A DNA stretch of 53,542 nucleotides from Nostoc sp. NOS(2021) (GTDB lineage: Bacteria > Cyanobacteriota > Cyanobacteriia > Cyanobacteriales > Nostocaceae): positions 1 to 53,542 of the forward strand of contig NZ_JABXKM010000118.1 in assembly GCF_017115025.1 (NCBI RefSeq). Reading direction: 5' to 3'. The position numbers and the translations under genes are program-made. Positions within the stretch are counted from its first letter, which is position 1; every line of letters starts with the position of its first letter. The notes beneath the pieces are model-generated. The model saw only the letters and a program-made list of their open reading frames with translations, was not told where the DNA came from and did no database searches. Below are positions 43,651 to 53,035 of this stretch, one piece after another.

Positions 43651-44283
43651 ATGAACACTACACCCTCTAAAAGAGAAAGAGATGAAATACTCAAGTGGCT
43701 GAATCATAACCGCCAAATGTTATTAGATTTATATAAAAATCAATATGTCGCTTACAATGCAAATGGAATAATGGCTCACAGCGAAAACTTACGCGAAGTT
43801 TTAGCATTAGCTAATGCTGCCAAACAGCCTTTCCTAATTTACCTAGTTCCCCGTCGCACTGCTTCTGTAGAAATTTTACCAATTCGCTTCCGCACCATTG
43901 TTCGCCATGATTGGCAACCAAATTATAGTGTTATTTTAAAACACAAAGATATAGAATCTAATATAACAATGTTAGTAGATTCTGGTGCGGAATTAAGTTT
44001 AATCTCATTGAAAGTTGGTCAAGATTTAGGCTATGCTTTGGCTGATTCCGAATCAACTTTGTTGGCAGAAACTATAGGTGGCAGAGTTGAGTATGTTTTA
44101 CGTAATGTGGAAATGACAATTGATGAACACAATTTTATTACTCCTGTAGCATGGTTACAAACCAACACAGGTGGAGAACAATTGCTTTTAGGGCGAGAAG
44201 TTGTGTTTGATAAATTTAATATTGAATTTAGGCAAGCTGAGGAGCAAATTATTTTTACATGGCGTGAAGATTTGAAGTCATAA
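43651..44283 (+). CDS. retropepsin-like aspartic protease domain protein
   Basis: 210 residues. The central motif TMLVDSGAELSLIS (Asp-Ser-Gly at about 111-113) with hydrophobic flanks, and a later LLLGREVVFDKFNI, are the signatures of bacterial retropepsin-like aspartyl proteases (one Asp per chain, so active as a dimer). The N-terminal about 55 residues (YVAYNANGIMAHSENLREVL) resemble DUF5678, a small domain often linked to such proteases. No signal peptide. The substrate is unknown. It stands alone after the Uma2 pseudogene. The following 44284-44533 has no gene. Confidence 0.82.
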   Translation: MNTTPSKRERDEILKWLNHNRQMLLDLYKNQYVAYNANGIMAHSENLREVLALANAAKQPFLIYLVPRRTASVEILPIRFRTIVRHDWQPNYSVILKHKDIESNITMLVDSGAELSLISLKVGQDLGYALADSESTLLAETIGGRVEYVLRNVEMTIDEHNFITPVAWLQTNTGGEQLLLGREVVFDKFNIEFRQAEEQIIFTWREDLKS

Positions 44284-44533
44284 AAAAGTGGGCTAACCGC
44301 TAATACCTGGGTTTATTTTACCCAGTGAAGATATCTTAAATTTTTTCATAACTATAGATGATACTTATGGCATAAATCTTCTGATAGAGAGACGATCACA
44401 AGATGAAATTGTATTCTGTTAACAATGTCATTTTTAGAAAAAAGCTTGTAATCAAGGGTGGTTTTATCTAAAGAATTTAAGTCAAGAGAATTACTGAATA
44501 TTATTACCAACAAAAACAGAATGGAGTAAACAG

Positions 44534-45157
44534 ATGAGGTTTGTCCTAAGACGTCGCAAGTTGGGTCAATTGATGGTCGTCAGCACAGTAGCAGCTACGA
44601 TCGCTAATTTTGTAGGGAAAGCTGTAGCACAAACCCAAGTCAAAAAAACTACTCCAATACTGGCAACTTCGACATCTGAGACTATGAAGGTGACGCTGCA
44701 AGTGAACGGAACAGCACATAGTTTGCAGATTGAACCGCGTGTTACCTTACTAGATGCACTTCGGGAATACATCGGGCTAATTGGTACTAAAAAAGGTTGT
44801 GATCACGGTCAGTGCGGTGCTTGCACAGTGCTGGTTGATGGGAAGCGGATTAATTCGTGTCTGACATTTGCGATTATGCACACCGACGCGGCGATCGCAA
44901 CTATTGAAGGGCTGGAACAAGGAAACAATCTGCACCCGATGCAAGCCGCGTTTGTTGCCCACGATGCCTTTCAGTGCGGCTACTGCACACCTGGACAGAT
45001 TTGTTCGGCGGTGGGTTTGGTGAACGAGGGACACGCTAAATCGGATGCCGATATTCGCGAACTGATGAGCGGCAATATCTGCCGTTGTGGCGCTTATCCA
45101 AATATCGTGGCTGCTGTCCGCGATGTCTTAGAGGGAAAAAAAGATGCACCCGTTTAG
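44534..45157 (+). CDS. paoA: aldehyde oxidoreductase [2Fe-2S] subunit (PaoA/YagT-like)
   Basis: 207 residues. An N-terminal Arg-rich and hydrophobic segment (RRRKLGQLMVVSTVAATIA, cleavage near VAQ) suggests Tat export like E. coli PaoA, although the twin-arginine motif is not perfect. The plant-type [2Fe-2S] site is in GCDHGQCGACTVLVDG..SC, and the second cluster in CGYCTPGQICSAVGL and GNICRCGAYPNIV. The three genes paoA-paoB-paoC overlap (14 bases, then 4), a clear operon. The complex oxidises aldehydes to acids in the periplasm. Confidence 0.92.
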   Translation: MRFVLRRRKLGQLMVVSTVAATIANFVGKAVAQTQVKKTTPILATSTSETMKVTLQVNGTAHSLQIEPRVTLLDALREYIGLIGTKKGCDHGQCGACTVLVDGKRINSCLTFAIMHTDAAIATIEGLEQGNNLHPMQAAFVAHDAFQCGYCTPGQICSAVGLVNEGHAKSDADIRELMSGNICRCGAYPNIVAAVRDVLEGKKDAPV

Positions 45158-46127
45158 CTATAAGAAAGCAGGACAAGCAGAGAATGCCGTGGCGTTGGTC
45201 GCCCCAGAGGTGCAAGCTGCTTACTTGGCAGGGGGTACAAGCTTAATTGATTTGATGAAGCTGAATGTACAGACCCCAAAAGAGTTGGTTGACATTAACC
45301 CACTACCGCTAACCAAGATAGAAATGCAAGGTAACGGTGTACGGATTGGGGCAATGGCACGCAATAGCGATGTTGCTTATAATGCGATAATTCGGGAACG
45401 TTATCCTGTGCTATCGGAGGCGTTGCTATCTGGGGCATCACCGCAACTGCGAAACATGGCAACAGTGGGCGGGAATTTGCTGCAACGTACCCGTTGTTAC
45501 TACTTCCGCGACACTTCGATGCCCTGCAATAAGCGCGTTCCCGGTTCAGGTTGTGCGGCAATCGAGGGCTACAATCGCATTCACGCGATTTTCGGGGGAA
45601 GCGATCGCTGTATTGCCACCCATCCTTCTGATATGGCTGTGGCAATGATCGCACTCGATGCCGTTGTGCAAACACACGGGCCGAATGGAGAGCGCAGTAT
45701 TCCCCTCGTCGATTTTCATCTTCTACCGGGCGATACACCAGAACGGGAGACAGTTTTACAACACGGAGAGTTAATAGTTGGCGTTGATTTACCTGCTTCA
45801 ACCTTGGCGAAGCGATCGCACTATTTAAAAGTCCGCGATCGCGCCTCCTATGCCTTTGCAATGGCATCGGTTGCCGCAGCATTAGATATTCAAAATGGGA
45901 TTATTCGCTCGGCACGCATTGCTCTTGGTGGGGTAGGAACAAAGCCCTGGCGTGCCTACGAGGCTGAAAAAGCACTTCTGAACAAGCCCGCAAACCAGGC
46001 AACATTTCAAGCAGCAGCGACAGCTGCGATCGCCGGAGCTAAACCTCAAAAATACAACGGGTTTAAGGTCGAACTGACTAAACGCACAATTGTGAAGGCG
46101 CTGACAACGGTGGGAGGAATGGCATGA
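45144..46127 (+). CDS. paoB: aldehyde oxidoreductase FAD/[4Fe-4S] subunit (PaoB/YagS-like)
   Basis: 327 residues. Xanthine-dehydrogenase-type FAD subunit: AAYLAGGTSLIDLMK at the N-terminus, LRNMATVGGNLLQRTRC in the middle. The extra cysteines of PaoB that bind a [4Fe-4S] cluster are present: RTRCYYFRD, PCNKRVPGSGCAAIEG and RCIATHPSD. That marks it as PaoB rather than a plain XdhB. The start overlaps the end of paoA by 14 bases. It passes electrons from molybdenum and iron-sulfur centres to FAD. Confidence 0.93.
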   Translation: MHPFSYKKAGQAENAVALVAPEVQAAYLAGGTSLIDLMKLNVQTPKELVDINPLPLTKIEMQGNGVRIGAMARNSDVAYNAIIRERYPVLSEALLSGASPQLRNMATVGGNLLQRTRCYYFRDTSMPCNKRVPGSGCAAIEGYNRIHAIFGGSDRCIATHPSDMAVAMIALDAVVQTHGPNGERSIPLVDFHLLPGDTPERETVLQHGELIVGVDLPASTLAKRSHYLKVRDRASYAFAMASVAAALDIQNGIIRSARIALGGVGTKPWRAYEAEKALLNKPANQATFQAAATAAIAGAKPQKYNGFKVELTKRTIVKALTTVGGMA

Positions 46128-48337
46128 ATACAGGGGATACAAATACAGTTGTCGGCAAACCGCTAAATAGAGTCGATGGACATCTGAAGGTAACTGGTGG
46201 CGCCCGCTATTCGGCTGAGTTTCCGGTTGCCAAGCTGACTTATGCGGTGACAATTCAAAGCACGATCGCCAAAGGTAAGATCGCCCAAATCGATACAAAG
46301 GCGGCGGAGCGAGTACCGGGTGTATTAGCAGTTATTACCCACCTCAACGCACCAAAAGCATCTGGAGAAAAGGGCGGCGGTCGCAAGCTGCAAGTGCTGC
46401 AAGATAACGCTATCCTATATAGTGGTCAGCATATCGGTGTTGTCGTTGCCGATACCTTTGAACGAGCGATGTACGCTGCTTCCCTCGTGCAAGTTCGCTA
46501 TGACGAAGAGAAACCAACGATCAATATGCGGGACAACCTCGCTAAGGCATACTTGCCTAAAGGTAAAATCCCTAAAGAGGAGCCGCCCGATTCAGTTCAC
46601 GGCAATGTCAACCAGGGACTAGCGGCGGCTGCTGTCCGCGTCGAGCAAACTTATACTACACCGATCGAAAATCACAATCCGATGGAGCCTCATGCCACAA
46701 CAGCAGTTTGGCAAGGCGATCAACTGCTGCTGTATGACGCAACTCAGGGAATCTTTTCGGCTCAACAAAAAGTTGCGGGGGTATTAGGAATTGAGCCAGA
46801 GAAAGTCCGCATTATGTCTTACTTTGTTGGCGGTGGCTTCGGTTGCAAAGGGTCGGCTTGGTCGCATGTGCCTCTAGCGGCGATCGCCGCAAAGCAGGTT
46901 AATCGCCCAGTAAAATTAGTTCTGGGACGGATACAAATGTATGGGCCTGTCGGCTTCCGACCAGAGACAATTCAACAGGTTTCTCTCGGTGCAACCCGCG
47001 AGGGTAAATTAACCGCTCTGCGACACGCTGGGACTTCGCAGACTTCAACTTTCGATGAATTTATCGAACCTGTTGGTAAAAGCGCCCGCATGATCTACGC
47101 TTGTCCGAATATCGAAACTAGCCACCGTCTGGTTCAGCTTGATGAAGGAACACCAACCTTTATGCGGGCCCCAGGCGAAGCTTCTGGGTCGTTCGCCTTA
47201 GAATCGGCAATGGACGAACTGGCTTATGCGCTCAACATTGATCCGGTGGAACTGCGTCTGCGTAACCATGCTGATGTCGATCCCAGCAAAGGACTGCCCT
47301 GGTCGAGCAAGTCACTCATACAATGCTACAAATTAGGGGCAGAAAAGTTTGGCTGGCAGAAGCGCAATCCTCAGCCCCGTTCGATGCGAGATGGTAATTA
47401 TTTGATTGGTTGGGGTATGGCGACAGCTACTTATCCTACCAACCGTTCCCCAGCATCGGCGATCGCTCAGATTATGGCAGACGGTACAGCTGTTGTGCAG
47501 AGCGGCTCACAAGATATTGGCACGGGGACTTATACTGTCATGACTCAAGTCGCAGCTGCGGCACTCGGTCTCCCAGTTAACAAAGTCCGCTTTGAACTAG
47601 GCGATACTAAGATGCCAGAAACCCCTGTTTCCGGTGGTTCGCAAACCGCCGCCAGTGTCAGTTCGGCGGTGCATTTAGCGGGAAATCAAGCTCGCAGTCA
47701 GCTTTTGCAACTAGCACTTGCCGATCAAAAATCGCCGCTTTATAGTTCAAACGCTGAGGATGTGATTGCCCAAGATGGCAGCTTTTTCTTAAAAAATAAA
47801 TCGTCCGCAACCGAAACTTATGGGGCAATCTTGGCACGGCATGGAATGAAAATGATCGAAGCGCGTGCAGATGCCAAGCCGGGAGAGGAACAAAAGAAGT
47901 TCTCAATGCACTCATTTGGAGCGCAGTTTGCCGAAGTCCGCGTTGACCCTGATTTGGGTGAAGTGCGAGTAACGCGCTGGGTGGGAACTTTTGGCGTGGG
48001 ACGCATCCTCAATGCTAAAACAGCTAACAGTCAGCTGATCGGTGGAATTATCTATGGTATTGGCATGGCGCTAATGGAACACACGGTAACAGACCCTCAT
48101 CGGGGGCGTGTTGTCAACGCCGATTTAGCTGAATATCACGTACCAGTGAATGCAGACGTTCCTGAGATTGAGGTGTTGTTTGTGGATGAACACGATCCAC
48201 ATATCAACCCGCTTGGTGTCAAGGGAATTGGTGAAATTGGGATTACTGGAAGTGCGGCGGCGATCGCTAACGCTGTCTATCATGCCACAGGTAAGCGCGT
48301 TCGTGATTTGCCAATTACATTAGACAAGCTGCTGTAG
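46124..48337 (+). CDS. paoC: aldehyde oxidoreductase molybdenum subunit (PaoC/YagR-like)
   Basis: 737 residues. Large molybdopterin-cytosine-dinucleotide-binding subunit of the xanthine oxidase family: GGGFGCKG (about 230-237), the substrate-channel FMRAPGEASGSF, the Moco-binding QDIGTGTYTVMTQ, and the conserved catalytic Glu in GEIGITGSAAA near the C-terminus. It ends in the usual RDLPITLDKLL. The gene overlaps paoB by 4 bases (ATGA). No signal peptide of its own, so it should be carried by PaoA through Tat as in E. coli. The insertase/chaperone PaoD is not in the window. Confidence 0.95.
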   Translation: MNTGDTNTVVGKPLNRVDGHLKVTGGARYSAEFPVAKLTYAVTIQSTIAKGKIAQIDTKAAERVPGVLAVITHLNAPKASGEKGGGRKLQVLQDNAILYSGQHIGVVVADTFERAMYAASLVQVRYDEEKPTINMRDNLAKAYLPKGKIPKEEPPDSVHGNVNQGLAAAAVRVEQTYTTPIENHNPMEPHATTAVWQGDQLLLYDATQGIFSAQQKVAGVLGIEPEKVRIMSYFVGGGFGCKGSAWSHVPLAAIAAKQVNRPVKLVLGRIQMYGPVGFRPETIQQVSLGATREGKLTALRHAGTSQTSTFDEFIEPVGKSARMIYACPNIETSHRLVQLDEGTPTFMRAPGEASGSFALESAMDELAYALNIDPVELRLRNHADVDPSKGLPWSSKSLIQCYKLGAEKFGWQKRNPQPRSMRDGNYLIGWGMATATYPTNRSPASAIAQIMADGTAVVQSGSQDIGTGTYTVMTQVAAAALGLPVNKVRFELGDTKMPETPVSGGSQTAASVSSAVHLAGNQARSQLLQLALADQKSPLYSSNAEDVIAQDGSFFLKNKSSATETYGAILARHGMKMIEARADAKPGEEQKKFSMHSFGAQFAEVRVDPDLGEVRVTRWVGTFGVGRILNAKTANSQLIGGIIYGIGMALMEHTVTDPHRGRVVNADLAEYHVPVNADVPEIEVLFVDEHDPHINPLGVKGIGEIGITGSAAAIANAVYHATGKRVRDLPITLDKLL

Positions 48338-48348
48338 ATAGATTTGCG

Positions 48349-48369
48349 TAGGCGTAGCCAGCCGTAGGC
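48349..48369 (+). repeat. 21-bp small insertion in a HIP1 site (intergenic)
   Basis: Begins TAGGCGTAGCC and ends GTAGGC, between GCG and ATCGC. The following about 45 bases (CCGAAACGATGAAAGC...) recur after the twin insertion at 50021, so both are parts of a larger shared repeat. Confidence 0.75.
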
Positions 48370-48419
48370 ATCGCCGAAACGATGAAAGCTCAATCACACG
48401 ATTGGCGATCGCTACATTA

Positions 48420-48639
48420 CTTATATCTTGCACCAGGCGACTAGAAGTCGTGGCTACACGAGACTTTACCTGCCTCCGCAGGTTGAAAAGCCTTGATTTT
48501 GCCTTAGTTTGCGTGGTGCGCGAAGCGCAGCGCAATAGGCGGACTTCTCTGCGAGACGCTACGCGTAGCTTGCTTCCCCGAAGGGGTACGTTTGTATAGC
48601 CGCGATTTCTAATCGCTAGGGCTAGGTGCAAGATGTAAG
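48420..48639. mobile_element. 220-bp MITE-like element with TCTTGCACC ends
   Basis: Arms CTTATATCTTGCACC (48420-48434) and GGTGCAAGATGTAAG (48625-48639) pair with one mismatch, then AGGCGACTAGAA and TTCTAATCGCTAG-type arms continue. The interior carries GAGACGC/GCGTAGC short blocks and a GCTTCCCCGAAGGGG hairpin. No coding capacity. A single matching end is at 43583. Confidence 0.68.
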
Positions 48640-48640
48640 T

Positions 48641-48868
48641 TTGCCAGTATGAGCAAGAAGTTTAGGACTTACGCACTGTACAAAATCATCATGATGTGCA
48701 TTAAGAAAAATAGGTTGTTTCAGGCTTTGATTAATTATTTTTTGAGCGTAAATAGACCATGCTGTAGGGGTTTAGCAATGCTTTACCCCTACGAAAGATG
48801 TGGTTATTCACGTTACACATATTTACTATTTATTGTCAATGCGTAAGTCCTGAAGTTCATACTGGCAA
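48641..48868. mobile_element. 228-bp palindromic element with AGGACTTACGCA ends and an inner module
   Basis: Outer arms TTGCCAGTATGA / TCATACTGGCAA, then AGGACTTACGCA / TGCGTAAGTCCT (48664-48675 and 48840-48851). Inside lies the module AAATAGACCATGCTGTAGGGG...CCCCTACGAAAGATGTGG (48749-48806), the same one that is broken up at 22708-22976. An AGGACTTACGCA element is also at 53250-53340. Confidence 0.78.
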
Positions 48869-48981
48869 TGATATCCTGTAGTTTCTTTTGCTAATCAGTA
48901 GAAGTCTCAGGACTGATGACCAACTCAAGTAAAATTTGGTACTCTTAGCTCGGAATCACTGTAATTACGTCCGTGACCGAG

Positions 48982-49911
48982 ATGAGTAGTCGAACAGCCC
49001 GCTCCTACGCTTTCTTGTCGATTGCAGCGGCAATCGTCACTATTGCCCTAAAATTTGGCGCTTACCTGCTAACCGGGTCAGTAGGTTTGCTTTCAGATGC
49101 TATTGAATCAATTGTAAATCTCGTAGCAGCATTGGTCGCTGTATGGGCATTGACCTATGCTGATAAACCAGCCGATGCCGAACACGCCTTTGGGCATTCT
49201 AAAGCCGAATACTTCTCCAGTGGTGCAGAAGGTGCGTTGATTATAGTAGCAGCTATTAGTATTGCTGTTGAAGCTTGGGGACGCTTGTTGCATCCAGAAC
49301 CATTAACACAGCTGGGATTCGGGTTGGCACTCTCCCTCTTTGCAACTGCAATCAACGGCGTTGTTGCTTTTATCTTGCTACGGGCAGGGCGACGGTTACG
49401 TTCCATTACACTGAGGGCTGATGCTCACCACTTGTTTACTGATGTGGTGACTTCGGGTGGTGTAGTAATTGGAATCATTCTCGTCCAGCTAACAGGCGCT
49501 CTCGTGCTCGATCCAATTGTTGCACTGATAGTAGCAGTAAATATTACTTGGACAGGATTTCGTTTGCTGCGGGAAACCAGTAGCGCGTTACTGGATGCAG
49601 CTTTGCCTAAAAAAGAAATTGACGCAATCAAGAGCATCCTTAACGAGTACAAACATCAGGACATCCAGTTTCATGCCTTGCGAACCCGCACTGCTGGAAC
49701 CCTTCGCTTTGTTTCCTTTCATGTTCTTGTGCCTGGATCTTGGACAGTGCAACAAGGGCATGATTTGTGCGAGGCAATTGAGCTTGCTATTCTTCGGGTG
49801 CTACCTTCAACCCACGTTACAACTCACCTGGAACCTGTAGAAGATCCAGTTTCTTGGGACGATTTGGAGTTGGAGCGTCCGAGCAATCAGCAAATGCAAG
49901 ATATGAAATAA
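48982..49911 (+). CDS. cation diffusion facilitator family transporter
   Basis: 309 residues from the ATG at 48982; a GTG at 48973 would add three. About six transmembrane helices with the metal-site residues of CDF proteins: [11 protein letters not shown] in helix 2 and DAHHLFTDV in helix 5, plus the [13 protein letters not shown] loop. The C-terminal cytoplasmic domain ends with [12 protein letters not shown]. These are proton antiporters that expel Zn, Fe, Co, Cd or Mn. The metal cannot be told from sequence. Single gene, no partner. Confidence 0.94.
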   Translation: MSSRTARSYAFLSIAAAIVTIALKFGAYLLTGSVGLLSDAIESIVNLVAALVAVWALTYADKPADAEHAFGHSKAEYFSSGAEGALIIVAAISIAVEAWGRLLHPEPLTQLGFGLALSLFATAINGVVAFILLRAGRRLRSITLRADAHHLFTDVVTSGGVVIGIILVQLTGALVLDPIVALIVAVNITWTGFRLLRETSSALLDAALPKKEIDAIKSILNEYKHQDIQFHALRTRTAGTLRFVSFHVLVPGSWTVQQGHDLCEAIELAILRVLPSTHVTTHLEPVEDPVSWDDLELERPSNQQMQDMK

Positions 49912-50020
49912 GAGATTAATTGCTGCTGTTGAGCTTTCAGGAATTGCGCGATAGCGAAGCGCTGCTGCCTTCGGCAGTTCGCATCTCTCATAAATTGCAA
50001 CGCCGACTACTGACAATGCG

Positions 50021-50041
50021 TAGGCGTAGCCAGCCGTAGGC
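50021..50041 (+). repeat. 21-bp small insertion in a HIP1 site (intergenic twin)
   Basis: Same 21 bases as at 48349-48369, between GCG and ATCGC, and followed by a nearly identical 40-base stretch. It lies in the 49912-50206 gap, which otherwise holds no gene. Confidence 0.75.
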
Positions 50042-50206
50042 ATCGCCGAAATGATGAAAGCCTAATCACACGATTGGCGATCGCCGATTTCCAAACTCAA
50101 TCAAGTTGATCAACTTGCGATCGCTTCCACCGGGCGGTTACGCCATCGCAACTAGCTTTTTGCGGGAAGGACGCTTACGATCTGATTTTTTCTTCAGTCC
50201 CACAGC

Positions 50207-50509
50207 CTAAGCCTGATCGCTATCTGAACCATATTGCCCGCGCACGACTTCTTTCATGGCTAATACAGCATTATGAAATTCCCATTGTGCTAATCGGGCA
50301 GCATCAGAAGCAGCACGGTATAAAGCTAGTTTCTCGGTTTCAGTTTGTTGAGAAATCAACATCCCCTGATAAACTTCCTGTAACTTTGCATCTGAAGCAT
50401 CAGCACGAGTCGTGTTGTAGGTGCTGACGGTTTGCAAACCGTGGAATGAGCTAATATCTTGACTAATGGTTTGAGGCCGCAAACGGCGTGTTGTATCTTG
50501 GATACTCAT
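50207..50509 (-). CDS. small hypothetical protein
   Basis: 100 residues, cytoplasmic and helical. It starts MSIQDTTRRLRPQTISQDIS and ends QYGSDSDQA. I do not recognise a family. A start ATG with no strong Shine-Dalgarno is at 50509. Nothing in the neighbours suggests a role. Confidence 0.55.
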   Translation of the reverse strand: MSIQDTTRRLRPQTISQDISSFHGLQTVSTYNTTRADASDAKLQEVYQGMLISQQTETEKLALYRAASDAARLAQWEFHNAVLAMKEVVRGQYGSDSDQA

Positions 50510-50611
50510 AAATGTATTTACGAATCTAGTATATATTTAATGTACCCATTACAACTAAAAAACTATCAGTAAGATAAAGTTTTAAATCGGGCAAGTTTAA
50601 ACAAAAAGTAA

Positions 50612-50800
50612 GCATTGCAAATACATCGGCTTGCATTAGGAATACAGCAACTTGCATTGGGAATACAGCAACTTACATTGGGAATACAGCAACTTACATT
50701 GTGAATGCATCAACTTACATTGGGAATGCATCAACTTGCATTGTGAATGCATCGGCTTGCATTGTGAGTGCATCGGCTGACATTGTGAATGCCTCTTACG
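50612..50800. repeat. 21-bp tandem repeat array B
   Basis: About nine 21-base units (50612, 50633, 50654, ... 50780), core CATTGTGAATGCATC followed by GGCTT or AACTT. Its last units resemble the reverse complement of array C (53438-53542). It lies upstream of the Tat aldo/keto reductase gene and fills the 50510-50895 gap. Confidence 0.92.
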
Positions 50801-50895
50801 AAGTATGTTTTAAAACACACCTTAGTTAGAGTCTTTGTGCCAGATTGTCGTGGTACTATACGGCTGATTCCTGTTGGTGGTTGTAGGAGACAATT

Positions 50896-51966
50896 ATGGA
50901 GATCAGTAGACGCAGCTTGTTAAAAACTGCTTCTGCTTCGGGATTAGTGGCGGCAGGACTTGTAGTTTCGGAAGGATTTTTGCAGCCGCTTTTAGCCCAA
51001 ACAGAACCTGTTGATGAAAATACTCAATTGCTAGCCCAAAGTTCACCCACTCCAACTCGACGCGGCGAAATGTTGTATCGCAACCTCGGACGCACCAAAG
51101 AACAAGTATCTGTGATTGGCTTGGGGGGATATCACATTGGAAAAATTCAAGAGGAGCAAGAAAGTGTCAAACTGATCCGCAGTGCCATTGATCGAGGCAT
51201 CAACTTTATGGATAACTCTTGGGACTATCACAACGGCCGTAGTCACCGTTGGATGGGAAATGCTCTTAAGGATGGTTATCGTCAAAAGGTCTTCCTAATG
51301 ACAAAAATCGACGGTCGCACCAAAGGCGCTGCCAAGATGCAGATTGATGAATCGCTCAAAGATTTGCAGGTCGATCACATTGATTTAATCCAGCATCATG
51401 AAATATTGCGCTTTGAAGATCCCGATCGGGTCTTTGCTCCTGGCGGCTCGATGGAGGCAGTAGTCGAAGCGCAGAAAGCGGGCAAAATTCGCTATATCGG
51501 TTTTACAGGACACAAGAATCCTCAGATTCACCTTCAGATGCTGGAAACTGCCACACAAAATGGTTTTCGCTTCGATACCGTGCAGATGCCCTTAAATGTA
51601 ATGGATGCCCATTTTAGAAGTTTTGAACATCAGGTTTTACCAGTGCTAGTGAAAAACAACATTGGTGTGCTGGCAATGAAAACCATCGGGGAGTCTTACA
51701 TTCTTAGAAGCAACACGGTCAGTGCGATCGAGTGCCTACACTACGCCATGAATTTGCCAACCTCAGTTGTAATTACGGGCATCGACAGCATGAGAATTTT
51801 AGACCAGGCGTTTGAAGCAGTCCGCAGCTTTGAGCCAATGGATCAGGCACGAGTTACAGCACTGTTAGCGCGTACCCGTGAGGCCGCGGCTAAAGGGCAG
51901 TACGAACGATATAAGACCACAACCCAAAATGATAGTACAGCCATGAATCCAGCTTGGCTGGGGTAA
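50896..51966 (+). CDS. Tat-exported aldo/keto reductase
   Basis: 356 residues. The N-terminus MEISRRSLLKTASASGLVAA is a textbook twin-arginine signal (SRRSLLK) followed by a hydrophobic segment, so the protein should be exported folded with its cofactor. The barrel has the AKR tetrad: Asp and Tyr in FMDNSWDYHNGRS, Lys in LMTKIDG, His in LIQHHEI. It lies 2.6 kb from the periplasmic-type aldehyde oxidoreductase operon, so both may act on aldehydes outside the cytoplasm; that link is inferred. A GGAGACA-type site precedes the ATG. Confidence 0.94.
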   Translation: MEISRRSLLKTASASGLVAAGLVVSEGFLQPLLAQTEPVDENTQLLAQSSPTPTRRGEMLYRNLGRTKEQVSVIGLGGYHIGKIQEEQESVKLIRSAIDRGINFMDNSWDYHNGRSHRWMGNALKDGYRQKVFLMTKIDGRTKGAAKMQIDESLKDLQVDHIDLIQHHEILRFEDPDRVFAPGGSMEAVVEAQKAGKIRYIGFTGHKNPQIHLQMLETATQNGFRFDTVQMPLNVMDAHFRSFEHQVLPVLVKNNIGVLAMKTIGESYILRSNTVSAIECLHYAMNLPTSVVITGIDSMRILDQAFEAVRSFEPMDQARVTALLARTREAAAKGQYERYKTTTQNDSTAMNPAWLG

Positions 51967-52011
51967 ATATTAATCCTATTGTTTAACCGTTTTATTTACG
52001 CAAACAGCGAT

Positions 52012-52032
52012 GTCTACGACGAGCTACGCCTA
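52012..52032 (-). repeat. 21-bp small insertion in a HIP1 site (intergenic, reverse)
   Basis: On the minus strand it begins TAGGCGTAGCT and ends GTAGAC, between GCG and ATCGC. It is the same class as 43226-43246, in the opposite orientation. Confidence 0.75.
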
Positions 52033-52163
52033 CGCAATTTTGTTTGTAATTCGTAATTTCAACTCGTCATCTTCAGCATTAGGGGTCGTACTCAACTGGG
52101 CGATCGCGCTTATTTTTCATTCTACGTTGCCAGATATAGCTTTATCCAAGGAGAACATTGATT

Positions 52164-52871
52164 ATGTCCAACTTCAAAATACTTTCTACTGGTCTAGTGG
52201 CGATCGCTTTATCTTTGGCGACTGGTTGCACACCAACTACTCCCCATGACCAGAATACATCTGAAGCTCCACCTGCTACAACTCTACCTGTACAAGCAAC
52301 TGAGAGTCCATCCCCAACTGTATCACCAACTGCATCAGGGCAAAATAACCTCAGTGCTTCAGACAAAAAGTTTATCAAAGAAGCTGCTCAAGGTGGTTTA
52401 GCAGAAGTCCAACTAGGACAACTAGCATCACAACGTGGAGCTAGCAAGGCGGTAAAACAGTTTGGACAGCGTATGGTTCAAGATCATACCCAGGTGAACA
52501 ATCAACTTAAACAGTTGGCGACTCAAAAAGGTGTGACGCTGCCAACTAGTATCGGCAGCAAAAATCAGCAAGTCAAGCAACGCTTATCCAAACTTTCTGG
52601 TGCTAACTTTGATCGCCAATATCTGAATCAGATGCTTGAAGATCATGAAAAGGATATCTCCGCATTTCAGACTGAAGCTCAACAGGGACAAGATTCAGAC
52701 GTGAAAGCATTTGCTACTCAAGCGCTACCAACCCTCCAAGCACACCTGCAACACGTTCGTTCCATTATTAATCCTGGAACTCCAACTAGCACCCCAACTC
52801 CAACTAGCACCCCAACTCCAACCAGTACCCCAACTCCAACTAGCACCCCAACTCCAACCAGCACCCCGTAA
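52164..52871 (+). CDS. DUF4142 lipoprotein
   Basis: 235 residues from the ATG at 52164, after AAGGAGA at 52147-52153; a TTG at 52158 is less likely. Lipobox LATGC makes it a lipoprotein. Residues about 65-200 match DUF4142: DKKFIKEAAQGGLAEVQLGQ, then FGQRMVQDHTQVNNQLKQLA, and FDRQYLNQMLEDHEKDISAF, a ferritin-like helical bundle of unknown function. The C-terminal about 30 residues are a Pro-Thr-Ser repeat (TPTPTSTP) encoded by a short tandem repeat. It probably sits in the periplasm or outer surface. Confidence 0.9.
   Translation: MSNFKILSTGLVAIALSLATGCTPTTPHDQNTSEAPPATTLPVQATESPSPTVSPTASGQNNLSASDKKFIKEAAQGGLAEVQLGQLASQRGASKAVKQFGQRMVQDHTQVNNQLKQLATQKGVTLPTSIGSKNQQVKQRLSKLSGANFDRQYLNQMLEDHEKDISAFQTEAQQGQDSDVKAFATQALPTLQAHLQHVRSIINPGTPTSTPTPTSTPTPTSTPTPTSTPTPTSTP
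52781..52868 (+). repeat. 18-bp tandem repeat encoding the Pro/Thr tail
   Basis: About five units with core CCAACTCCAACTAGCACC, in frame at the end of the DUF4142 gene. Length is likely variable. Confidence 0.85.
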
Positions 52872-52898
52872 GGCAATATTGTTCGGTTAAGACTCGAT

Positions 52899-52940
52899 GC
52901 CCCCCAACCCCCCTTAAAAAGGGGGACTAAGGGGGATCTC
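52899..52940. repeat. C-run/G-run intergenic repeat
   Basis: The arms CCCCCTT and AAGGGGG (52909-52915 with 52919-52925) pair around AAA, and a GGGGGATCT block follows. It is a standard cyanobacterial spacer repeat that could end the DUF4142 transcript. Confidence 0.6.
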
Positions 52941-53035
52941 TAATAACTATGCACCTTAACCGGGCAGTATTGCTCTGTAAGGGACTTCCAAACAAAAAAA
53001 TATTCCATCGCTCTGGGAGTTGGGGAAGCAGTGTG

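Noticed and set aside
48649..48846. 65-codon plus-strand frame
   Set aside because: It lies entirely inside a palindromic mobile element.
50612..50800. CRISPR array
   Set aside because: Units are contiguous 21-bp repeats without spacers, and there are no cas genes. The same holds for arrays A and C.
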